From Candidatus Poribacteria bacterium (GTDB taxonomy: Bacteria > Poribacteria > WGA-4E > WGA-3G): 46,666 bases of DNA. Where the stretch lies: NCBI GenBank assembly GCA_021295715.1, contig JAGWBV010000023.1, positions 1-46,666 of the forward strand, written 5' to 3'. Position numbers and translations under genes: made by a program. Under the pieces are notes generated by a model, which was given only the letters and a program-made list of their open reading frames with translations, had not been told where the DNA came from and did no database searches. The first letter of the stretch is position 1, and the number at the start of each line of letters is the position of its first letter. Positions 40,556-46,666 of the stretch are shown here, one piece after another.

Positions 40556-41321
40556 TTCCTGCTTCAACAACAAGTTCTCGGAAGTAAGACGTAGCGAGTT
40601 CCAATTGCGTTTCGGCATCCGCTTTGTCCGTGCTCGTTGAAACAAGATCGACTGGCATTGTGTCCCCATCCGCTTTGCGGAGAGCAACATACGCCTTGAG
40701 ATAGACATCTGGGTAGCGTTCCATCACTTTCTGCATCAGTGGTGAAACTTGGGCTTCAAACATGTTGACATGAACCCGCACTGTGGTAATTTCTGAACGG
40801 TAACGTTCCGCAATTAAGGGTTGAATATGTGTTTCAAAAACTGCCTTCATCTCACGAGGTGGACCAGGCATCATCATGATTGTGGAAGACTTGTGTGCCA
40901 CACTGATGCAGGGTGCCCATCCTGCCGGGTTCTGCAAAACGACAGCGGTTTCCGGCACAATTGCCATTTTCATTAGTGCTTCGCTGATGACATCGTTCTC
41001 TGACATCTCACGACGTTTCCGAAATTCAGCGACAGTTTCTTCGCTCACGACAGATTTCGTGCCGATGAGTGAAGCGATCACATCAACGGTCATATCATCG
41101 GGTGTAGGTCCAAGTCCACCTGTTGTGAGAATAAGTGATGTTTCGCGTTCTATTGCCGAATCCAATGCCTCGGACATCTCGTCGCGGTTGTCGCGTAGCA
41201 TTGTGACTCGCCGGAGTTCGCCACCAATCTGGAGGATTTGCTGCGCAATCCAGTGTGCATTGGTGTCCTGAATCTGACCAAGTACTAACTCTGTGCCGAT
41301 CGAAAACAGTTCAATTGCCAC
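40530..41321 (-). CDS. CinA-like molybdopterin-binding domain protein
   Basis: A 263-residue protein equal to the N-terminal half of CinA (COG1058, MoCF-biosynthesis fold). SIGTELVLGQIQDTNAHWIA and LTTGGLGPTPDDMT are typical; relatives act as ADP-ribose/nicotinamide-nucleotide pyrophosphatases. The C-terminal nicotinamide-nucleotide amidase domain of full CinA is absent. It starts at GTG 41321, with AAGGAGG 5 nt upstream. The last seven residues (FLTLPCD) are encoded by the dispersed repeat at 40350-40555, so the natural end may have been lost. Confidence 0.9.
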   Translation of the reverse strand: MAIELFSIGTELVLGQIQDTNAHWIAQQILQIGGELRRVTMLRDNRDEMSEALDSAIERETSLILTTGGLGPTPDDMTVDVIASLIGTKSVVSEETVAEFRKRREMSENDVISEALMKMAIVPETAVVLQNPAGWAPCISVAHKSSTIMMMPGPPREMKAVFETHIQPLIAERYRSEITTVRVHVNMFEAQVSPLMQKVMERYPDVYLKAYVALRKADGDTMPVDLVSTSTDKADAETQLELATSYFRELVVEAGKFLTLPCD

Positions 41322-41335
41322 GCTATCCTCCTTGT

Positions 41336-42376
41336 TTATAGGACCTGTTTAAGAAACTCGAACGCACCAACACCGTGGAAACTATGTCCTGCCTCGAATA
41401 CTTCAAGTCCTAATTTGTCTTCCGCATTGAAGAGTTTGTAAATGGCTTTTGCCTCATTAACCGCAAAGCGGGTGGCTTCAATTGGAAAGATTGTGTCTTC
41501 CGTACCGGATTCAACGAACATCGCGCGCGGTGCTATCAACCCCGCGATGTCGTACATCTCCGCATATTGTAGCACATTTGGTATATAATTGTCTATACAA
41601 TGGCTGAGACTCAAGATACTGTCCCGAAACGTGTTGAAGTAACCGCTCACAACAGCTGCCTTGACACGCGCATCAATTGCAGAAGTGAAGAAGGTGGTTG
41701 TGCCTCCGCCAGAAATGCCCATCACACCAAGACGGTTCATATCAACCTCTGGACGGGTGTCCAGATAGTCAAAGGCGCGCATCGCATCGTAAACCCGCCA
41801 TCCTACCATCGTATGACCTAAAAGGAGTGCAGCACCAGCACTCGGTTGACATGAAGAACTCCCACCGCCCTTCTCATGCGCGACAGGATCCCGTCGATGA
41901 CCAAACCCGAATTGCTCAATGGCAAGCACGGTGTACCCGTTTGCCACGCATTGAAGGGCAAAGTCGTTCTGATAACCGCCATATTCTGCGCGCATGGTGC
42001 CATCTTCCTCAATGCCGACGATGTCATCTACACCGCGCCCGTGCCCCGCTAAACAGAGAATCGTGGGCTTCGGGGTCGAACTGTCGAGAGGTTTCGGGGA
42101 AAGGAAGTATCCGAAGATATTAGCGTGTGAACGACTCTGAAATTGCACTGTCTCGCGGAAATAGGTGGGAAATTCACAAGAATCCAGGACTTGCGGTTGT
42201 AGGGCGCAGGGTTCCGGCGGAAAACCACCAACTAACTCGATGAGTTTTGTCCGCAGTTCGCGCTGCCACACTTCCGCTTCTGCAATACTCGTCGCCTGAA
42301 ATGCAAGTTGACGCGGTGTCTCCGCATATAACTGATGCGAAAATGCTAATGTATCTCGTGCCTGTTCGTAATACAT
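41336..42376 (-). CDS. Alpha/beta hydrolase (acetyl xylan esterase / dienelactone hydrolase-like)
   Basis: A 346-residue alpha/beta hydrolase. The nucleophile elbow GISGGG places Ser222, Asp294 is in ESGTEDTIFP and His331 in EAGHSFHG, a complete triad. There is no signal peptide, so it is cytoplasmic. The family acts on acetylated sugars and other small esters; the substrate is unknown. ATG 42376 is chosen because the longer frame (to 42568) crosses a repeat-bearing gap and low-quality sequence. The ribosome binding site AAGGAA is distant (about 12 nt). It is 14 bp from the CinA-like gene, so the two are probably cotranscribed. Confidence 0.9.
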   Translation of the reverse strand: MYYEQARDTLAFSHQLYAETPRQLAFQATSIAEAEVWQRELRTKLIELVGGFPPEPCALQPQVLDSCEFPTYFRETVQFQSRSHANIFGYFLSPKPLDSSTPKPTILCLAGHGRGVDDIVGIEEDGTMRAEYGGYQNDFALQCVANGYTVLAIEQFGFGHRRDPVAHEKGGGSSSCQPSAGAALLLGHTMVGWRVYDAMRAFDYLDTRPEVDMNRLGVMGISGGGTTTFFTSAIDARVKAAVVSGYFNTFRDSILSLSHCIDNYIPNVLQYAEMYDIAGLIAPRAMFVESGTEDTIFPIEATRFAVNEAKAIYKLFNAEDKLGLEVFEAGHSFHGVGAFEFLKQVL

Positions 42377-42542
42377 TTTTAAGTTTTCCTTGCAGTTAAA
42401 CAGCGGACGTTTGGCCTTTGACGTGGGTTCCTCAAATCCGCCTGCGTGTTTTTGCTTGGGTGTCTCTGCGTATTTCTGCGTATTGTTGCAGGTTACGTTT
42501 TTGATGATACCTTGAGGAAACCTATATGAGGCGCAACCCTCT

Positions 42543-43823
42543 TCATCGACTGCTGATTGCTGACGCATTCAACGGGTTTAAAACGAACCCTGTTGCCATC
42601 TTCGGATAGAAGTAGGTGGACTTCTGCGGCATTGTTGATCCTGCCATAGCCACATCTAAGACCTGTTCAACAGGAGTCGGGTTCATCAGGAGTGCGACGC
42701 GGTCTGCTCCTTCTTTCACATGGGAAACGGCATCATCTGTGTATGCGGTGTAACTGATGTGTTCCGATAGTGTTTCAATCTGAAATAGATTTTTGATGAT
42801 AGTTTCTTGAACAAGCATTACATCCAATTGTTTGGGGGGTGTTGAATGCGGAATCAACAGGCGATAGGTGTCGTCTGCTGTGTACATACCAACTGCACGG
42901 GATTTCCCGCTCATCGCACCCAATTTTGCCATGAGGTTCGCCTGCGTGTCAATTTCATGCACCTCAAACGCCTCTGGGAGTTTCGCGATAGCGTATGCGA
43001 TCTGATCTGCGCTGAGGTTAGACAAGAGGCGATGAATCGCTAAGACCGCCAAACCCGGTGATTCCATTCTGACGAGATTCACCATCATGTAGTCGTAACC
43101 GCTGGATACGCCGTTTGGTGTCTTCTGAGCTATTTCGTCTCGGAAGGCGAGAGCGGTTTCATAGCGATGATGTCCATCGGCGATTAGGAGTGGTTTCGTT
43201 GAAAAAAGAGCCTGAATTTCACGGTTACGTTCTGTGTCGTCTAAACACCAGAGTTGGTGCGTGCTTCCAAAAGTTTCAGGACAGTCGATGTGGGGCTGAT
43301 TTTTATCGGTGAAACTCTCCATGATCCGTTCAATATCCCCAGCGGGGTCGGCGTAGAGGAGAAAGATGGGACTAAGATTGACGTGACATTCCCGCATGAG
43401 ATTGAGTCGATCCGCCTTCGGTCCGGCATGTGTTTTTTCGTGCGGTAGGACCACCCGATTTTCAAAGGGTTCGAGTTTCACGAGTGCTATTAAGGCGCGG
43501 CGCGTGTAGTTTTTCCCATCCGGAGCATTAAAGGATTGGTCATAGATGTAATAACGGGGGGTTGCATCCCTGACAAGCGTGCCATTTGAAATCCACTTGT
43601 TCATCCTTACAGCGGCACGTGTGTACTGATTTTCGTCGTCAGTATCGTTATCTTGTGGTTGACTTAGAATTAAACGAATGATATTGGCGGGATGGCGTGC
43701 CTCTAAAGCGATCTGTTCATCGGATTTGATGACATCGTAAGGCGGTGCGATGACATTCGAGATGCTTTCTACCTGAGTCGTGTTGTAGCGTAAGCCTCGA
43801 AACGGAATAACGGTTGTTTCCAT
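42543..43823 (-). CDS. DUF1015 family protein
   Basis: A 426-residue protein matching DUF1015: IPFRGLRYN near the start, APPYDVI (26-32), LPHEKTHAGPK, ADGHHRYETALAFR (about 215-228) and KSTYFYPKMATGFVLNPL near the end. The family is common in bacteria and its biochemical role is unknown; members are often near amino-acid or cofactor genes. The final ASAISSR and the stop codon come from a 7-bp-period repeat (42546-42566), suggesting that repeat insertion trimmed or replaced the C-terminus. Confidence 0.93.
   Translation of the reverse strand: METTVIPFRGLRYNTTQVESISNVIAPPYDVIKSDEQIALEARHPANIIRLILSQPQDNDTDDENQYTRAAVRMNKWISNGTLVRDATPRYYIYDQSFNAPDGKNYTRRALIALVKLEPFENRVVLPHEKTHAGPKADRLNLMRECHVNLSPIFLLYADPAGDIERIMESFTDKNQPHIDCPETFGSTHQLWCLDDTERNREIQALFSTKPLLIADGHHRYETALAFRDEIAQKTPNGVSSGYDYMMVNLVRMESPGLAVLAIHRLLSNLSADQIAYAIAKLPEAFEVHEIDTQANLMAKLGAMSGKSRAVGMYTADDTYRLLIPHSTPPKQLDVMLVQETIIKNLFQIETLSEHISYTAYTDDAVSHVKEGADRVALLMNPTPVEQVLDVAMAGSTMPQKSTYFYPKMATGFVLNPLNASAISSR
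42546..42566. repeat. Heptanucleotide repeat at the DUF1015 stop
   Basis: Three 7-bp units (CGACTGC, TGATTGC, TGACGCA) encode the last residues of the DUF1015 protein. Confidence 0.55.
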
Positions 43824-43918
43824 ATTTATAATTTTCCTTGCGGTTTGTTCAAATTGATCTTCGGAAGAGCGTTATTCTCCATTTAATTTTGTCAGATCAC
43901 TAATTGGAAAGTGATGGT

Positions 43919-43974
43919 AGCCTGCAACAACGGCGCAGGCAGTGGATAAGCAAAAATCGTTATGGAGCTTATCC
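43919..43974. repeat. Two adjacent hairpins after the cysteine synthase gene
   Basis: GCCTGC / GCAGGC (about 43920-43940) and GGATAAGC / GCTTATCC (about 43943-43973) lie in the gap downstream of the cysteine synthase stop. The second is an 8-bp stem with a 15-nt loop. Neither has a T-run on the minus strand. Confidence 0.45.
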
Positions 43975-44006
43975 CTTCAGTGAACGCCTTGCGAATTATT
44001 AAAAAA

Positions 44007-44936
44007 TCAATCCCATAATCTTGTGCTGAAATAGCGTTCGCCGAGGTCATTAAACACTGTGACGATAATGCCTTCCTGAATTTCTTGGGCGACTTTATAT
44101 GCGCCGTAGAGATAGCCACCCGATGATTGTCCAACAAACCAGCCCCGGCGTGCGAGACGCGTACACATTTCGTGGGCATTTTCAATCGTCGCAGGAATCC
44201 GGGAATCAATCACGGATTCGTCCAAGATTTCTGGAACGATGTCGTCTGGATGTCCGAGCGGTTTGAGTCCTTCAATACCGGGGAATGCCTCTGGTGAAAT
44301 AGAGCAGACTTGGATGTCGGGATTATAACTTTTAAGCCGCCTACCCACGCCAGTGATGGTGCCACCCGTCCCTACACCCGCGACGAAGTGTGTGACTTTC
44401 CCGCCTGTCTGATTCCAAATTTCGACACCCGTTGTTTCATAGTGGGCACGCCAGTTGTTGTCGTTTTCGTATTGCGATTTGAAGAAATACCGCTCAGGAT
44501 CCGCTTCATAACGCCGATCGACTTCTCGTAGGGCTTCATCGTAACCAAGGATCGCATCGGTATAGACAATGTCCGCACCGTGTGAGTGGATACGTTTTTT
44601 TCGTTCTTCGCTGGCGTTGTCTGGAATCACAAGTTCAACTTTATAACCGAGTGTGGCACCTATCATCGCGTAGGCGATCCCAGCATTACCGGAGCTGGAG
44701 TCGAGGATAACTTTTTCTCGTGTGAGTTCGCCGGAAGCAACCGCCTCAGTGAGCATCCTTAGGACCGGTCGGTCTTTAATCGAACCTCCGGGGTTGTAGG
44801 TTTCTACCTTCGCGTAGATGTCAACGTTCGGTAACTCGTTTGAAAAAAGATCTATTTTAGCGAGCGGTGTTTGTCCTATTATCTGAAGTAGTGGATATTC
44901 TGAAAGATTCACCTTTCCAGGCTTTCGCTTGCTCAT
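44007..44936 (-). CDS. Cysteine synthase / PLP-dependent O-acetylserine sulfhydrylase
   Basis: A 309-residue PLP enzyme of the cysteine synthase family that forms cysteine from O-acetylserine (or a similar activated serine) and sulfide. PGGSIKDR carries the PLP lysine Lys54, SSGNAGIAYA binds the substrate carboxylate, and GVGTGGTITG binds the PLP phosphate. A C-terminal GERYFST matches the family. CysK, CysM and cystathionine beta-synthase-like forms cannot be separated with certainty. It follows the conserved hypothetical gene by 10 bp. With sat at 24850 it shows sulfur assimilation capacity. Confidence 0.95.
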   Translation of the reverse strand: MSKRKPGKVNLSEYPLLQIIGQTPLAKIDLFSNELPNVDIYAKVETYNPGGSIKDRPVLRMLTEAVASGELTREKVILDSSSGNAGIAYAMIGATLGYKVELVIPDNASEERKKRIHSHGADIVYTDAILGYDEALREVDRRYEADPERYFFKSQYENDNNWRAHYETTGVEIWNQTGGKVTHFVAGVGTGGTITGVGRRLKSYNPDIQVCSISPEAFPGIEGLKPLGHPDDIVPEILDESVIDSRIPATIENAHEMCTRLARRGWFVGQSSGGYLYGAYKVAQEIQEGIIVTVFNDLGERYFSTRLWD

Positions 44937-44946
44937 GTAGTCTTGT

Positions 44947-45588
44947 TTACCCTACCTTTTTATTTTTTGCGGCGATTGAAGATATTTTGAGTCGTTCGCA
45001 CAATAAACGTTCCATGTAAGCCTTCGCGGCATCTCCTGTGAGGTGTCCGTTGAGAATCGGTGTAACTTCAAATTCGGCTAACCGCACAGTTGGATTGAGA
45101 CCGTGCAGGGGCGGTAGCCAGTCCCGAAACGTGTCAAAGAAAGCGCGTTGTGCGGCGCGCCCGTTAATGTATGAAAAGTCCGCTGTGCGTCGTCGAAACC
45201 GTTCCGGTCCTTTTGCGAGGGCTGCCACGTGGTGTTGTCGACAAAACTGACGGTATTTCTGCGGTTCATAAGCGAGCCGGATGTTCGCCGGGTAAAACCG
45301 CAAGGTCTGCTCTCGATAGTGTGTAAAATGTTGAAGCTCGTCAAATTCAAAGATAAAGTGATACGGCTCCGGGAAATAGGCATCGGGAATCAGGTGACCG
45401 TCAGCTTTCGCTGTTGTGCGTTGCCAGTCCCCTTCTAATTCAGCATAGAGTGCCATCACAGCATCGTAATGCTCGCCGAAATCTTTGGGGCGTGGTTTGT
45501 TACGAAGCCAGTCAAATTGAGTGCGGCGTTCTGCGGGTATTCCGAAGACCTCTTCTACCAGTGCGATGATACCAACTTCTAACCGCAT
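44947..45588 (-). CDS. Conserved hypothetical protein
   Basis: A 213-residue soluble protein. The middle has HFIFEFDELQHFTHYR, an acidic/Gln/His cluster after a strand, and the second half has RAAQRAFFDTFRDWLPPLHGLNPTVRLAEFEV. I recall similar conserved hypothetical proteins, but no function. The FEFDELQH pattern could be a nuclease-like active site, but no complete PD-(D/E)XK set is evident. It stands between an isomerase-like gene (19 bp upstream) and cysteine synthase (10 bp downstream), all in one probable operon. Confidence 0.8.
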   Translation of the reverse strand: MRLEVGIIALVEEVFGIPAERRTQFDWLRNKPRPKDFGEHYDAVMALYAELEGDWQRTTAKADGHLIPDAYFPEPYHFIFEFDELQHFTHYREQTLRFYPANIRLAYEPQKYRQFCRQHHVAALAKGPERFRRRTADFSYINGRAAQRAFFDTFRDWLPPLHGLNPTVRLAEFEVTPILNGHLTGDAAKAYMERLLCERLKISSIAAKNKKVG

Positions 45589-45607
45589 GCAGACCGATTC
45601 CTAAATT

Positions 45608-46414
45608 TTAGACGGGTGCGATGTCGAGATCCTTCAGCGTTTCCCCGTTTGTTGCGTTAATTAAACTCGCAAGATAGTCGCGGTCGCGTTGGAGTGCCTC
45701 CAATTTGTTATCGCCATGCACGAACTCTACTTCTAAGTATCCATTATATCCAGCCGCGCTCAGCGTTTCAACGATTCGGGTGTAGTCTACCACGCCGTCT
45801 GCGATGGGGCATCCTTTTCCAGTTTCGTCAAAATTTTGGGCGTGGACGTTTACGATATGTTCGGCGAGTTTTTCAGCGGCAGTGTGTGGTTCATCGGCAT
45901 CCGAACGTGCGAGGGGTTGATAGTAAGTTTGCAGCGACGGCACTCTCACCCCTTCAATCGTCTCCAAGATGCTGGCGACACTGTCGGTGAGCTGGTTGTT
46001 GTGCATTTCCAATCCGAGCCGAATGCTACGGAAATTTGCCCACTGTGCAAGGCTTACCAATCGAAAGTTAATCAGGCGTTTATCCGAGGGAGCGATGGAT
46101 TTAGAGGGACCGCCACCCGACCAAATTCTGACGAGATCCGTGCCCAATTCATGCGCGATTTTGAAGGCTTCCTCGAAATGCTTCTGGTGAAGATCCATCA
46201 ATGGGTCCACGTATGAGCCGAATGCTGAGATCGCCAATCCCTTCCGATGCGCCATATCCCTAACGTTTTTGACGTAATTCTCGTCGTAGTCCGCTGGTAG
46301 ATGCGGCGGCTTTCCCCAAATTTCGATACCCTCAAAGCCGTAATTCGCAGCTATGTCGATGACCTCTTCCAACGGTTTTTCCTGAAAGGCGATGGTGCAT
46401 AAACCTAATTTCAT
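45608..46414 (-). CDS. Sugar phosphate isomerase/epimerase-like TIM-barrel protein
   Basis: A 268-residue xylose-isomerase-like barrel. MKLGLCTIAFQEKPLEEVID is the typical first strand and helix. Candidate metal ligands are Glu in LGLEMHNN, His in IVNVHAQNF and Glu in GYLEVEFVHG. The substrate is unknown. ATG 46414 is preferred; the frame extends 16 codons further, but those codons lie in the hairpin of the neighbouring IS-like end. It begins a likely operon with the conserved hypothetical and cysteine synthase genes. Confidence 0.9.
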   Translation of the reverse strand: MKLGLCTIAFQEKPLEEVIDIAANYGFEGIEIWGKPPHLPADYDENYVKNVRDMAHRKGLAISAFGSYVDPLMDLHQKHFEEAFKIAHELGTDLVRIWSGGGPSKSIAPSDKRLINFRLVSLAQWANFRSIRLGLEMHNNQLTDSVASILETIEGVRVPSLQTYYQPLARSDADEPHTAAEKLAEHIVNVHAQNFDETGKGCPIADGVVDYTRIVETLSAAGYNGYLEVEFVHGDNKLEALQRDRDYLASLINATNGETLKDLDIAPV

Positions 46415-46423
46415 CAAATTCTT

Positions 46424-46523
46424 CGGTGTGGAGACCCCTGTCTTTAGGCAGGGAGGAAACACCGCTCCTTTTTTACTTTAAAATGTAAAGTGCTGTTTTA
46501 ACACCACCCGCACAGTGGGTGTT
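46424..46523 (-). other. Structured end of a second IS200/IS605-like element (candidate omega RNA 3' part)
   Basis: Three stem-loops follow one another. CGGTGT / ACACCG (46424-46429, 46459-46464) encloses CCCTG / CAGGG with a TTTAGG-type tip, like the hairpins of the tnpB element at 19021. Then come ACTTTA / TAAAGT (about 46475-46491) and CACCC / GGGTG (46505-46521). It abuts the start of the isomerase-like gene. Confidence 0.4.
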
Positions 46524-46528
46524 TGGAT

Positions 46529-46666
46529 TCAGATGGGGCTGCTTCGTTGAACAGAACTCGCACTTTCCGTCTCATAGACCTGACCCAGTGTCCTACCAAA
46601 AGATTTTGTGGGTAATCTCCCTCTCGGGTTGTATGTTTCCCCTTCCACATCACAGTATCCAAGTTT
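46529..46666 (-). CDS. Possible C-terminal end of a TnpB-like protein (partial)
   Basis: An open frame of 45 codons enters from the window edge and stops at TGA 46529-46531. It is Ser/Thr/Glu-rich near the end (GQVYETESASSVQRSSPI) with no domain visible. The reason to suspect TnpB is only its position directly before IS200/IS605-like hairpins. The reading frame continues outside the window. Confidence 0.35.
   Translation of the reverse strand, partial: KLGYCDVEGETYNPRGRLPTKSFGRTLGQVYETESASSVQRSSPI

Overview
The window looks like a chromosomal stretch from an uncultured bacterium of the Poribacteria type. This is an inference from gene content: phytanoyl-CoA dioxygenase-like and sugar-phosphate-isomerase-like proteins, Gfo/Idh/MocA and SDR dehydrogenases, two large DUF6785-type membrane proteins, a GldG/DUF4340 module, and many short palindromic repeats between genes. 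No rRNA, tRNA, CRISPR array or prophage was seen. Most genes are on the minus strand; plus-strand genes are concentrated at 31.3-37.9 kb.

Layout. 0.1-3.9 kb: two nuclease-like proteins (a PD-(D/E)XK-like protein and a DUF2779 Cas4/RNase H-like fusion) converge, followed by malate dehydrogenase and a small membrane protein. 3.9-9.1 kb: PhyH-type dioxygenase, sugar-phosphate isomerase-like protein, SPASM radical SAM enzyme, MsrB and a membrane glycosyltransferase. 9.1-13.4 kb: a tightly overlapping DUF4340 - GldG-like - ABC permease operon with no ATPase gene beside it. 13.4-18.9 kb: chlorite-dismutase/HemQ-family protein, ClpX-like AAA+ protein, MetE C-terminal-like protein and a LarA-like protein translationally coupled to a 53-residue coiled-coil peptide. 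19.0-20.4 kb: an IS200/IS605-type element with TnpB only. 20.6-31.0 kb: two DUF6785 proteins, a zinc alcohol dehydrogenase, a Uma2 nuclease, a MITE, ATP sulfurylase, a GT-C-like membrane protein and endonuclease III. 31.3-37.9 kb: a membrane-anchored DUF3352-like protein, an antitoxin/PIN pair, two glycoside-hydrolase-like paralogues and a Gfo/Idh/MocA oxidoreductase. 38.0-46.4 kb: SDR, J-domain coiled-coil protein, IF-1 with a basic tail, CinA-like protein, alpha/beta hydrolase, DUF1015, cysteine synthase, a conserved hypothetical and a second isomerase-like protein. The window ends in what may be another TnpB element.

The most unusual structure is at 33.3-36.9 kb. Two consecutive units share the same 5' leader and the same 3' border (PIN-toxin tail plus the first codons of the oxidoreductase) but carry different genes in the middle: antitoxin/toxin in one, two hydrolase-like genes in the other. 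This reads as a cassette exchange between homologous borders. The window is also rich in repeats, including a 7-bp-period repeat that enters the reading frame of the DUF4340 protein and supplies the C-terminus of the DUF1015 protein. Good sigma70-type promoters were found for several genes, most with a 17-nt spacer and several with a TGG before the -10 box.
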